From positions 1,240,001-1,304,000 of the forward strand of contig NZ_JACDXU010000001.1 in assembly GCF_020539485.1 (NCBI RefSeq): 64,000 nucleotides of DNA, read 5' to 3'. Below the pieces are notes generated by a model. That model was not told the DNA's origin. It worked only from the letters and a program-made list of their open reading frames with translations, and ran no database searches. Origin of the DNA: Fulverythrobacter ferritrahens. GTDB taxonomy: Bacteria > Pseudomonadota > Alphaproteobacteria > Sphingomonadales > Sphingomonadaceae. Positions 38,839-46,612 of this stretch are shown in pieces. Each line of letters begins with the position of its first letter. Position 1 is the stretch's first letter. The position numbers and the translations under genes are program-made.

Positions 38839-40371
38839 ATGAGTGCATTCGGACGGAAGAACGGCGTAAGCGGCATGGCTCAAGGGGCCCGGCCGAGCTT
38901 CGGCGTCGCCAAACCGATGAAAGGCGGCGACTATCGCAAGCCAGTGCCCGTGCCCCAGCCCGCAGGGGGGGACCAGTTCCCGCCCCTTCCCGGCGAGGCC
39001 CCGGCGGGGGATTCCGCGCAGGCAGGCGGCAGCCGATCCTCCGATGCGATGGCCCGGCTGGCCGATCGCGCCAATCAGATCGTGGACAACACGCCTCTTA
39101 TCGAGGGGTTCGAGGCGAGCGTTCACAAGATCAAGGAACAGGTGCTGCCCCGCCTGCTGGAGCGAGTCGATCCCGAAGCGGCGGCGACCCTTTCCAAGGA
39201 AGAGCTTTCCGAGGAATTCCGCCCGATCATCATGGAAGTGCTGGCTGAGCTGAAAGTCACCCTGAACCGGCGCGAGCAATTCGCGCTGGAGAAGGTACTG
39301 ATCGACGAATTGCTCGGCTTCGGTCCGCTGGAAGAGCTGCTGAGCGATCCGGACGTGTCGGACATCATGGTGAACGGCCCGAACCAGACCTATATCGAAA
39401 AGAAGGGCAAGCTGCAGCTTGCCCCGATCCAGTTCCGCGATGAAAGCCACCTGTTCCAGATCGCCCAGCGCATCGTGAACCAGGTCGGCCGCCGCGTTGA
39501 CCAGACGACCCCGCTGGCCGACGCCCGCCTGAAGGACGGCAGCCGCGTGAACGTGATCGTCCCGCCGCTTTCTCTGCGCGGCACGGCCATTTCCATTCGT
39601 AAGTTTTCCGAAAAGCCGATCACGCTCGACATGCTGCGTGACTTCGGATCGATGAGCGACAAGATGTGCACCGCGCTGAAGATCGCGGGCGCCTGCCGCA
39701 TGAATGTGGTCATCTCGGGCGGTACCGGCTCGGGTAAGACGACCATGCTCAATGCCCTGTCGAAGATGATCGATCCCGGCGAGCGTGTGCTGACCATCGA
39801 AGACGCGGCCGAACTTCGCCTGCAGCAGCCGCATTGGCTGCCGCTGGAAACCCGCCCGCCGAACCTTGAAGGCCAGGGCGCCATCACCATCGGCGACCTC
39901 GTGAAGAACGCCCTGCGTATGCGCCCGGACCGGATCATCCTGGGCGAAATTCGCGGCGCCGAATGTTTCGACCTGCTCGCCGCCATGAACACCGGCCACG
40001 ACGGTTCCATGTGTACGCTGCACGCCAACAGCCCGCGCGAGTGCCTTGGCCGTATGGAAAACATGATCCTGATGGGCGACATCAAGATCCCCAAGGAGGC
40101 CATCAGCCGCCAGATCGCGGAATCGGTGGACCTGATCGTGCAGGTGAAGCGCCTGCGCGACGGCTCGCGCCGCACCACCAACATCACCGAGGTGATCGGG
40201 ATGGAAGGCGACGTGATCGTGACGCAGGAACTCTTCAAGTTCGAATATCTTGAAGAGAGCGAAGACGGGAAGATTCTGGGCGAATTCCGCAGCACGGGCC
40301 TGCGCCCCTACACGCTGGAAAAGGCGCGCCAGTTCGGCTTCGATCAGGCTTATCTTGAGGCGTGCCTCTGA
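38839..40371 (+). CDS. cpaF: CpaF-type secretion ATPase (Flp/Tad pilus)
   Basis: Hexameric ATPase of the type II/IV secretion family, 510 aa. A Pro/Gly-rich, probably disordered N terminus (residues 1-70) precedes the N-terminal domain (VLIDELLGFGPLEELLSDPDVSDIMVNG), then Walker A GGTGSGKTT, LTIEDAAELRL, Walker B RIILGEIRGAE and HDGSMCTLHANSP. In Caulobacter CpaF powers Flp pilus assembly together with CpaBCE and TadBC, none of which are in this window. The gene is preceded by CAAGGAGCGGGG and followed by a good terminator, so it stands alone. Confidence 0.92.
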   Translation: MSAFGRKNGVSGMAQGARPSFGVAKPMKGGDYRKPVPVPQPAGGDQFPPLPGEAPAGDSAQAGGSRSSDAMARLADRANQIVDNTPLIEGFEASVHKIKEQVLPRLLERVDPEAAATLSKEELSEEFRPIIMEVLAELKVTLNRREQFALEKVLIDELLGFGPLEELLSDPDVSDIMVNGPNQTYIEKKGKLQLAPIQFRDESHLFQIAQRIVNQVGRRVDQTTPLADARLKDGSRVNVIVPPLSLRGTAISIRKFSEKPITLDMLRDFGSMSDKMCTALKIAGACRMNVVISGGTGSGKTTMLNALSKMIDPGERVLTIEDAAELRLQQPHWLPLETRPPNLEGQGAITIGDLVKNALRMRPDRIILGEIRGAECFDLLAAMNTGHDGSMCTLHANSPRECLGRMENMILMGDIKIPKEAISRQIAESVDLIVQVKRLRDGSRRTTNITEVIGMEGDVIVTQELFKFEYLEESEDGKILGEFRSTGLRPYTLEKARQFGFDQAYLEACL

Positions 40372-40696
40372 GGTTTCCTTTCCCTCCACAGGGAAGGAAA
40401 GTGACACGGAACAGCCTGCAAAACCTGTGACCTTCGGCTCCCCGATTTTGGGCAGAGCCGGAGGTATTGTTTTTTAAAACAACGATTTATTTTCATACAG
40501 CGACAGCCATTGCCGCCAATGGCGCGCAGTGGAGTGTGACTTTCCGTTGCGCCGCCTTTTCGCCTTTGCAGGGATATGATCGAGAGCGGTTTTCATCCGC
40601 CAGGGTGGGCCCGATTTCAGCTGTGCAGGAAAGGTGTTTGACAAGCCCTGCCCGCCAGCGCCTCCTCTGCGGCGAACCGACGCCAGGAGACAGGGC
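40372..40696. other. intergenic region after cpaF: two hairpins and an AT-rich stretch
   Basis: A first hairpin at 40374-40400 (TTTCCTTTCCCT / AGGGAAGGAAA, with one bulge) and then the terminator below. After it comes an AT-rich stretch (40468-40496) and some 200 bp with no supported gene; TTTGACA near 40637 is a possible -35 element for the DUF3788 gene. Confidence 0.6.
40430..40476 (+). terminator. rho-independent terminator of cpaF
   Basis: ACCTTCGGCTC (40430-40440) pairs with GAGCCGGAGGT (40455-40465), with one G-U pair and an inner CCC/GGG extension, followed by ATTGTTTTTT. Confidence 0.85.
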
Positions 40697-41212
40697 ATGG
40701 CCACCGCACCCCGAACAGGAGACAGGCTTACCGACAAGGCCTCAGTGCCGGATGACGAAACAGTCCGCGACTGGATCGGGGCGGATGCTTTCGCCCATTG
40801 GGCTGCCCTGCGCGCATGGATTGCGCAGACCTATCCCGGCACCTTCAGCCCGGACTGGATCTATGGCGGCAAGAAGCACGGCTGGGCGCTGCGCTACAGG
40901 AAATCCAGGGCATTCTGCACGCTGTTGCCCGAATATGGCTCGGTTGCCGCCGTCATCGTGTTGGGAGAGGCAGAGCGAGAAAAGTTCGAGACGCAGCGGA
41001 GCAGCTTCAGCGCCCGGCTCTCACGCCTGTTCGACGAAACCGAGACCTTCCGCGACGGCAAATGGCTCAAGGTGGACATCATGTCCGCCGAAGACTTGCG
41101 GGACGTTACCTCGCTGCTCGCGCTGAAACGCCCTCCAAAGGGAATGGTCGGTCAGCCCGCCAATGCGGCCCCTCCCCCGCCAGCGGGAGAGGGGGACAAA
41201 ACCTTGCCTTGA
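40697..41212 (+). CDS. DUF3788 family protein
   Basis: A 171-residue cytoplasmic protein. DUF3788 features are visible: TFSPDWIYGGKKHGWALRYRKS, FCTLLPEYGSVAAVIVLGEAE and KWLKVDIMSAEDLRDVTSLLALKRPPK. Function is unknown. AGGAGACAGGGC before the ATG at 40697 fixes the start. The last 15 or so residues (PPPPAGEGDK) are encoded by a REP-like palindrome that has become part of the gene, so the tail is probably not functional. Confidence 0.85.
   Translation: MATAPRTGDRLTDKASVPDDETVRDWIGADAFAHWAALRAWIAQTYPGTFSPDWIYGGKKHGWALRYRKSRAFCTLLPEYGSVAAVIVLGEAEREKFETQRSSFSARLSRLFDETETFRDGKWLKVDIMSAEDLRDVTSLLALKRPPKGMVGQPANAAPPPPAGEGDKTLP
41169..41194. repeat. REP-like C/G-rich palindrome inside the 3' end of the DUF3788 gene
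   Basis: CCCCTCCCCCGC / GCGGGAGAGGGG with a 2-nt loop and one mismatch. Similar in style to the elements at 19540-19659 and 51563-51668. Confidence 0.7.
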
Positions 41213-41218
41213 GAAATA

Positions 41219-41713
41219 TCACTTTGCCCCGTTCACCGGGATCGAGGTCGCCTTCTTCTCGGTGGGCGCGAGGCGCGGGACAGTCACCTTCAGCAGCCCC
41301 TTGTCGAGATGCGCGGCTGCCTTGCTCTCGTCAGCCTCGAACGGCAGGGTAAAGCGCCGCAGGAACGTGCCCTTGCTGCGCTCGACGAGGTGATAATGCT
41401 TCTTCTCGTCCTTTTCCTCGTGTTCGGTCTTGTGCTCTGCCTTGATGGTCAGGACGCCGTCCTGGATATCGAGCGTAACGTCCTTTTCATCGAAGCCGGG
41501 AAGCTCGGCCGTCAGCTCAAGGCCGGTTTCGGTTTCCGCGACGTCCACCTTGGGTATGACAAACCCGTCCTTGTCGCTTGAGAAAATGGCGGGCAGGCCG
41601 CGTCCAAAATCTTCGAACAGACGATCCATGTCCTGTCGGAGGCCCGAAAACGGATCGTAACCACGCGCCAACGCGCCGCGTCCGAAGGGGATGAGAGAAC
41701 GAAATTCAGCCAT
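41219..41713 (-). CDS. Hsp20/alpha-crystallin small heat-shock protein
   Basis: ATP-independent holdase chaperone, 164 aa. The alpha-crystallin domain spans residues 52-155 (VIPKVDVAETETGLELTAELPGF, ERSKGTFLRRFTLPFE, AHLDKGLLKVTVPR) and is followed by a C-terminal IPV motif (TSIPVNGAK) for oligomer contacts. AGGAAGGAGC before the ATG is a strong ribosome binding site. Expressed alone; a palindrome about 55 bp upstream may be regulatory. No clear sigma-32 promoter was found by eye. Confidence 0.95.
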   Translation of the reverse strand: MAEFRSLIPFGRGALARGYDPFSGLRQDMDRLFEDFGRGLPAIFSSDKDGFVIPKVDVAETETGLELTAELPGFDEKDVTLDIQDGVLTIKAEHKTEHEEKDEKKHYHLVERSKGTFLRRFTLPFEADESKAAAHLDKGLLKVTVPRLAPTEKKATSIPVNGAK

Positions 41714-41763
41714 TGCTTAGCTCCTTCCTCAATGCCTGGTATTTTTCGGTGCGTATATTGTCC

Positions 41764-41781
41764 TGCATCATTTGCGATGCA
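41764..41781. promoter_or_regulatory. palindrome upstream of hsp20
   Basis: TGCATC-ATTTGC-GATGCA, 6-bp arms around a 6-nt centre, 51 bp upstream of the hsp20 ATG. A possible repressor site; it does not match the CIRCE sequence (TTAGCACTC / GAGTGCTAA). Confidence 0.4.
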
Positions 41782-41869
41782 TTGATCGCCGTCAAGCGGA
41801 CGGCACAGCACGATCTGGTATCGACCTTGCGCGGTTCAAGACCCGGCCAACCCGGCCAAATGCGTAAGA

Positions 41870-42871
41870 TCAGGGCACCAGCACCGCCGCGCCCTGCAAT
41901 GCCCCCGCGCGCAGTTTCTCCAGCGCCGCCGCGGCATCTTCCAGTGGATGAACCTCCGTCGCGACATGCAGCCCGGCCTTTTCGGCTATCTCGAAGAAAC
42001 TCGTCCCGTCTTCGCGCGTGAGATTGGCCACGGAAAGTATCTCCCGCTCCCCCCAAAGATCGGCATAGGGGAAGGAGGGGATGTCGCTCATATGAATACC
42101 CGCGCAGACCACGCGCCCACCCTTGCGCACGGATTTGAGGGCAAGCGGGACCAGTTCACCGGCGGGGGCGAAGATCAGCGCCGCGTCCATTTCCTGCGGC
42201 GGGGCCTCAATGGTGGAGCCCGCCCATTGGCAGCCGAGCGAGCGGGCGAAGGCGCGGCTCTGCTCGTCCTCCGGGCGAGTAAAGGCATAGACAATGCGCC
42301 CCTGCCACAGCGCAATCTGGGCCAGAATATGGGCCGCTGCGCCAAAGCCATAGAGCCCGATGACCGGGGCATCGCCCGCCATACGCAAGGCACGCCAGCC
42401 GATCAGCCCGGCGCAGAGCAGCGGGGCAGCCTCCACATCGGAAAAGCGATCCGGCAGGGCAAAGCAGAAATGCGCATCGGCCACCACATGAGTGGCATAG
42501 CCGCCATCGCGGGTGGCCCCTGTAAACAGCGGATTATCGCAGAGGTTTTCCTTGCCCGCGCGGCAATAGGGGCAGGTTCCGCAGGCATGGCCCAGCCAGG
42601 GAATGCCAACACGCTGACCGAGGGTGAACCCCGCCACCCCTTCCCCCAATTGCGCCACGCGGCCCACGATCTCGTGACCGGGCACGATGGGATAATGCGC
42701 CTCCACCTCGCCATCGAGGACGTGCAAATCCGTGCGGCACACACCGCAGGCGGAAACCGTCACCAGCAATTCCCCCGGGCCGGGGCTCGGCACCGGACGC
42801 TCCACCCGGTGCGGCGGATGGCCCGGCGCATCGATCTGCATGGCGGTCATCATCGGCACGGTTGTCATCAT
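41870..42871 (-). CDS. zinc-dependent alcohol dehydrogenase
   Basis: Medium-chain NAD(P)-dependent dehydrogenase, 333 aa. Catalytic zinc ligands are in ACGVCRTDLH and PGHEIVG; the structural zinc has four Cys in HACGTCPYCRAGKENLC. The nucleotide fold shows IGLYGFGAAAHILAQIA, with GFGAAA in place of the usual GxGxxG. The substrate is unknown. AAGGAG lies 13 bases before the first of two tandem ATGs. A cytochrome c gene follows upstream in the same direction, 42 bp away, which would fit a respiratory oxidation route but does not prove it. Confidence 0.9.
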   Translation of the reverse strand: MMTTVPMMTAMQIDAPGHPPHRVERPVPSPGPGELLVTVSACGVCRTDLHVLDGEVEAHYPIVPGHEIVGRVAQLGEGVAGFTLGQRVGIPWLGHACGTCPYCRAGKENLCDNPLFTGATRDGGYATHVVADAHFCFALPDRFSDVEAAPLLCAGLIGWRALRMAGDAPVIGLYGFGAAAHILAQIALWQGRIVYAFTRPEDEQSRAFARSLGCQWAGSTIEAPPQEMDAALIFAPAGELVPLALKSVRKGGRVVCAGIHMSDIPSFPYADLWGEREILSVANLTREDGTSFFEIAEKAGLHVATEVHPLEDAAAALEKLRAGALQGAAVLVP

Positions 42872-42913
42872 CGGGAGAGGGCACTCCTTAGGTCAGGCGC
42901 CGATCATGCCCGA

Positions 42914-43270
42914 TCAATTACCCGCCACGCCAGCCTTATCCGCTCCGCCATGCCCGGCAGGCGCCCCGCCACGGCCGATATAATCCGCCAATGTGGAGAT
43001 TTGCTCATCCGTTAGGATACCGGTGAAACTGGGCATATCGCCGCGCCCGTTGTGCAGCCGGTCCAGCACCAGTTCCCGCGTCAGATGGGGGGCAGGATCG
43101 AGCGGAGGGGCATAGCTGGCCGCCGATCCGGCATCGACCAGCGCATGGCACTGGTTGCACCCCGTCTCGCGAAACAGCTGGCGGCCTTCATCCAGCGGGG
43201 GAGCCTCGGCAGGCGCCATCCCGCTCAAGGCGAAGGCTGCGGCAATCAGAGCAAAGGGCAGCGCCTTCAT
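42914..43270 (-). CDS. class I cytochrome c
   Basis: A 118-residue exported haem protein. The signal peptide ends near PAEA; the haem site is CNQCH (residues 38-42) with the distal Met in MPSFTGILTDEQI. The fold and LADYIG tail are typical of small electron carriers. Its ATG overlaps the stop of the upstream gene (ATGA). The redox partner is unknown; the neighbouring alcohol dehydrogenase is NAD-type, so it is not an obvious donor. Confidence 0.92.
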   Translation of the reverse strand: MKALPFALIAAAFALSGMAPAEAPPLDEGRQLFRETGCNQCHALVDAGSAASYAPPLDPAPHLTRELVLDRLHNGRGDMPSFTGILTDEQISTLADYIGRGGAPAGHGGADKAGVAGN

Positions 43271-43656
43271 TCGGCGCCCTCCCCTTCACTCGCCAGCCGC
43301 TCGCAGGATCCGGCGGATTCGATCTGATATTGCTCGCCCATCGCATGGTCGGTCCGCATGACAACCGCCTCATAGCGGCCGGTGCCGGGATCGATGGAAT
43401 GCATGACGAGGCTCTCGCTATGCTCGTCGCTCACCACTTCCTCCAGCACCAGCCTGCCGTCCCGTTCCTCAAGATTGCCAGCGGCGAAAACGCGCAAAGG
43501 TTGGGCAACAGGCAGATTTTCCGCCGTGCTGACATTGCGGATCGCCTCCACCTTGCAGCGCCACGCCGCGCGCTCCTCCGCTGGTTCCGCCGCGGAGACG
43601 CCGAAGGGAGCGGCAAGTGCCGAGAGGCTGGCAAGGGCGAGTGATTTCATGGGCAT
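43267..43656 (-). CDS. secreted protein of unknown function
   Basis: A 129-residue protein with a signal peptide ending near SAAEPA. The mature part is small, with two Cys (WRCKVEAI, GSCERLA) that could pair, and many acidic residues. I do not recognise a family. The start at 43656 (MPMKSLAL, with GAGAAAGAAT before it) is preferred to a much longer open frame antisense-like upstream. It overlaps the cytochrome c gene by ATGA, so the two are made together. Confidence 0.72.
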   Translation of the reverse strand: MPMKSLALASLSALAAPFGVSAAEPAEERAAWRCKVEAIRNVSTAENLPVAQPLRVFAAGNLEERDGRLVLEEVVSDEHSESLVMHSIDPGTGRYEAVVMRTDHAMGEQYQIESAGSCERLASEGEGAE

Positions 43657-43721
43657 ATTCTTTCTCGTTCCAGCGGGGGGCATAAAGCCCCCCTCCTGTC
43701 CGCCCGATGAAGCGCTGCCCA

Positions 43722-44291
43722 TTACAGCATGCCCGCCGTCTGCAGCAGCAGCCACAGGCCGATCACCAGGAACAGCAGCGCGGCGACCATGCGCACGGTG
43801 GCCAGCGGAATGCGCTTGATCAGCTGATTGCCCAGAAGCACCGCCGGAACATTGGCGATCATCATGCCAAGGGTAGTGCCCAGGGTGACGAGGATCGCGT
43901 TCTGATATTGCGCACCCAGCGCAATGGTGGCCACCTGAGTCTTGTCGCCCATTTCCACCAGGAAGAAGGCGATGGTGGTGGAAAGGAACGCCCCGAAACG
44001 CGGGGGCTTCTGTTCCGCATCGTCCAGCTTGTCGGGCACCAGCGTCCAGGCGGCCATGGCGATGAAGGAGGCGGCGATGACATAGCGGAACCACTGTCCG
44101 TCGAGCAGCGAGGCGACCTGCCCGCCGATGAGCGCGGCAAGGAAATGGTTGGCAAGGGTAGCCACCAGAATGCCCATGATGATCGGCACGGGCCGCCTGA
44201 AGCGGGTAGCCAGCACGATGGCGAGCAGCTGGGTCTTGTCGCCGATCTCGGCAAGAGCGACCACGGCAGTGGATGTGATCAGGGCTTCCAA
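43722..44291 (-). CDS. TMEM165/GDT1 (UPF0016) family exporter, likely manganese
   Basis: A 189-residue membrane protein with six hydrophobic segments and the family's two signature motifs, ALAEIGDKTQLLA and FLVEMGDKTQVA (E-x-G-D-K-T). Family members move Mn or Ca out of the cytoplasm; MneA of Vibrio is an Mn exporter. The start is TTG at 44291, preceded by GGAG seven bases upstream. A manganese riboswitch lies directly upstream, which strongly supports Mn as the substrate and explains its regulation. Confidence 0.92.
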   Translation of the reverse strand: MEALITSTAVVALAEIGDKTQLLAIVLATRFRRPVPIIMGILVATLANHFLAALIGGQVASLLDGQWFRYVIAASFIAMAAWTLVPDKLDDAEQKPPRFGAFLSTTIAFFLVEMGDKTQVATIALGAQYQNAILVTLGTTLGMMIANVPAVLLGNQLIKRIPLATVRMVAALLFLVIGLWLLLQTAGML

Positions 44292-44476
44292 GGCAGAACT
44301 CCGGGGCCGGGCGCATGCAAGACAGCAACAGCACCACTCCCTCCGCCCGGCCGAGCGAAGGAACGGTGCCATTGGTCTCGCCCGAACGGTGGTTCCGTTC
44401 CCTGCACACCATGGCCTCTCGACCAAGTATGTTGACATGCAGGCCCGCCTCTCGGCGGCTGGCTACTCCCCAGATG
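44292..44476 (-). ncRNA. yybP-ykoY (manganese) riboswitch leader
   Basis: Read on the minus strand, this leader has the conserved yybP-ykoY pieces in order: GGGGAGTAGCC (44472-44462), GTCAACATACTTGG (44436-44423), and GGGCGAGACCAATGG. Stems fit: GCCGCC-GAGA-GGCGGGC, CCTGCA/TGCAGG closing the CATAC arm, TGGTC-GAGA-GGCCA, and GGAACGG/CCGTTC. The aptamer is about 44362-44476. Downstream, GGCCGGGCG (44352-44344) can pair with CGCCCGGCC (44313-44305), just before the GGAG ribosome site (44302-44299), a possible expression platform. The class senses Mn and switches on exporters. Confidence 0.88.
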
Positions 44477-44525
44477 ACGGGGCGCGGTTACAGCGGGTGG
44501 AGGGAATTGGCAAGAGGGTGCCGCC

Positions 44526-44762
44526 CTACCCGCCCTTCAGGGCCAGCCCGATCAGCGTGATCCCCACCAGCGCGAAGACGAAGAACAGCTTGGTCCAGGG
44601 CATCCAGCCGACCTTGTCGATATGTTTGCGTTTGGTGCGGCGGATATCTGCCCACATGGTCAACCCCGCCAGCGCCAGCAGCGCCCCGCCCCATAAGAGC
44701 ATCAGCGTGGAATCGCTCGCAAATCGCAGGGCATCGGGCTCGTGCAGCATGGTGCGCGCCAT
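44526..44762 (-). CDS. small membrane protein of unknown function
   Basis: A 78-residue protein with two hydrophobic segments (TLMLLWGGALLALAGLTMW; LFFVFALVGITLIGLALKGG) and a basic loop between (IRRTKRKHIDKVGW). No family recognised. Start uncertain: 44762 (MARTMLHEPD) or the in-frame ATG at 44750; neither has a clear ribosome site. It lies immediately upstream of the riboswitch, same strand, and divergent from the DMT gene. Confidence 0.55.
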   Translation of the reverse strand: MARTMLHEPDALRFASDSTLMLLWGGALLALAGLTMWADIRRTKRKHIDKVGWMPWTKLFFVFALVGITLIGLALKGG

Positions 44763-44839
44763 ATGGGTGAGCCGCCCCGCCGGGGCAAGAGATGCCGGCG
44801 GGCTTGATCGGCAGCCCAGTGCGGCTAAGGCGAAGGGAC

Positions 44840-45784
44840 ATGCCCTCCGCCCCCACCAGCCCCGCATCCCCGCCGCAGCATCGCCCGCTTCTGGCCCTGC
44901 TCATCAGGCTGGGGGCGATTGCGGCGATTTCCACCATGACCGCGCTGGTAAAACTCGCTTCGGCGCATGGCGTGCATCTGGCGGAAATCATGTTCTGGCG
45001 GCAGGGGCTGACCATTCCCATGATTCTGGCCTGGGTGATGATGACCGGCAGTCTGGCCCAGCTCAAGACTCATCGGCCAAAGACCCATGCCGTGCGGGGG
45101 ATTTACGGCACGATCGGCATGGTTCTGAATTTCAGCGCCTTCATCATGCTGCCGCTGGCGGAAGCGACAACCTTTGGCTTTACCGCGCCGATCTTCGCGG
45201 TGATCCTTTCTGTGGTCCTGCTGAAAGAGAAGGTGGGCATTTATCGCTCCGCAGCCGTGGCGTTGGGCTTTATCGGCGTGATTGTGATCGCGCAGCCCGG
45301 CAGCGGACATATCCAGCCCCTGGGCGCCGCCGTGGCGCTGGGCGCGGCCTTCATGATCGCGCTGATCTCCATCCAGGTGGCCGACCTCAACCGAACCGAA
45401 AAGCCGCTGACCATCGTATTCTGGTTCGCCGCCTTCAGCACTCCGGTTGCGGCCCTGTTCCTGCCTTTCGTGGGCAAGGCGCATGACTCAACGACATGGG
45501 CCTTGCTGGCGGGCATCGGGGTGGTCGGCACAGTGGGGCAGCTGCTGCTGACCGCTGCCCTGCGTTATGGCGCGGTGGCCAGCGTGATCGTGATGGATTA
45601 TTCCTCGCTCATCTGGGCGACCTTGTATGGCTGGCTGATCTGGGATCAATTGCCGCCCACTGCCACCTGGCTGGGCGCACCGATGATCATCGCCGCAGGG
45701 CTGGTAATCGCCTGGCGAGAGCATCATCTGCACCGCAGAAGGCTGGAAGAGGCACGGCTGGCCGAAAAGGAAGCCGCACTTTAG
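44840..45784 (+). CDS. DMT family (EamA) transporter
   Basis: A 314-residue membrane protein with two EamA halves (IAAISTMTALVKLASAHG; GAAVALGAAFMIALISIQV), about ten segments and a charged C terminus (HHLHRRRLEEARLAEKEAAL). GAAGGGA before the ATG at 44840 fixes the start. Separate from the tandem pair 6 kb upstream, to which it is only loosely similar. Substrate unknown. 62 bp before the entericidin gene. Confidence 0.88.
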   Translation: MPSAPTSPASPPQHRPLLALLIRLGAIAAISTMTALVKLASAHGVHLAEIMFWRQGLTIPMILAWVMMTGSLAQLKTHRPKTHAVRGIYGTIGMVLNFSAFIMLPLAEATTFGFTAPIFAVILSVVLLKEKVGIYRSAAVALGFIGVIVIAQPGSGHIQPLGAAVALGAAFMIALISIQVADLNRTEKPLTIVFWFAAFSTPVAALFLPFVGKAHDSTTWALLAGIGVVGTVGQLLLTAALRYGAVASVIVMDYSSLIWATLYGWLIWDQLPPTATWLGAPMIIAAGLVIAWREHHLHRRRLEEARLAEKEAAL

Positions 45785-45846
45785 TCATCTTCCGTCAATC
45801 CTGCCGGAGCGATAGGATTCGGCATCAACATTCAGGGAAACTACCC

Positions 45847-45981
45847 ATGCTTCGCAAAATGGTTATCGCCGCCGGCCTTGCCGCCATCGCGCTGACCGCT
45901 TCGGCCTGTAACACGGTGAAGGGTCTGGGGCGCGACATCGAATCCGTCGGCCAGACGGGTGAGGAGGCGATTAACAAGTAA
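45847..45981 (+). CDS. entericidin A/B family lipoprotein
   Basis: A 44-residue lipoprotein: signal MLRKMVIAAGLAAIALTASA, lipidated Cys21 in a good lipobox (LTASAC), then NTVKGLGRDIESVGQTGEE, the entericidin core. E. coli EcnA/EcnB are antidote and toxin lipoproteins of a stationary-phase programme; alphaproteobacterial members often occur singly and their role is unclear. AGGGAAA precedes the ATG. Too short for the usual ORF cut-off. Confidence 0.9.
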   Translation: MLRKMVIAAGLAAIALTASACNTVKGLGRDIESVGQTGEEAINK

Positions 45982-46018
45982 CCCGGCAGCAACCGGCGCT
46001 GCCCCACGGTGCACCGGT

Positions 46019-46612
46019 TCACCCTTTTCGATAGGTCAGCATCAGATTGTTGGCAGGCATTTCCACGCGCCTCGTGCGAGTGAAGCCATGCCGCCCGGCC
46101 AGCGCGTCCACATCCTCGATCCGGCGAATGCCGAAGCGGGAATCCTTTTCCTTCAGCCACTGGTCGAAGGCCAGGTTGGAAGGCACGGTTTCCACTGCAT
46201 CCTCCAGATAGGGCCCATAGAGCACCAGCGGGGCGCCCTGCGCCAGCAGCCGCTCCGCGCCCGCAAACAGTCCTTCGGCCGAGGCCCATGGGCTGATGTG
46301 GATCATGTTGATGCACACCATGGCATCGGCGGTACTGACGGGCCAGTCGCCAGAGGCAGCATCCAGCGCCAGCGGCGCGCGCAGGTTCGGCAGGCCTTCT
46401 TCCTCCCGCCAAGCGGCGATGGATTGCAATGCGGACGGGTCCGGATCGGTCGGTTGCCATTGCAGGGCCGGGAATGCCGCAGCGAAATGAACTGCATGTT
46501 CGCCCGTGCCTGCTGCGATTTCCAGCACCAGCCCGCTCCGCGGCAATTCTTCCACCAGCACCTGTGCAATGGGTTCACGATTGCGGGCGGCTGCGGGCGC
46601 GGTCTGCTTCAT
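46019..46612 (-). CDS. DUF938 family SAM-dependent methyltransferase
   Basis: A 197-residue class I methyltransferase-like protein: SAM motif VLEIAAGTGEHAVHFAAAFP, then TDPDPSALQSI and MVCINMIHISPWAS. DUF938 members have no assigned substrate. Its ATG overlaps the stop of the upstream NAD(P)H-binding gene (ATGA), so the two are translated together. Confidence 0.88.
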   Translation of the reverse strand: MKQTAPAAARNREPIAQVLVEELPRSGLVLEIAAGTGEHAVHFAAAFPALQWQPTDPDPSALQSIAAWREEEGLPNLRAPLALDAASGDWPVSTADAMVCINMIHISPWASAEGLFAGAERLLAQGAPLVLYGPYLEDAVETVPSNLAFDQWLKEKDSRFGIRRIEDVDALAGRHGFTRTRRVEMPANNLMLTYRKG

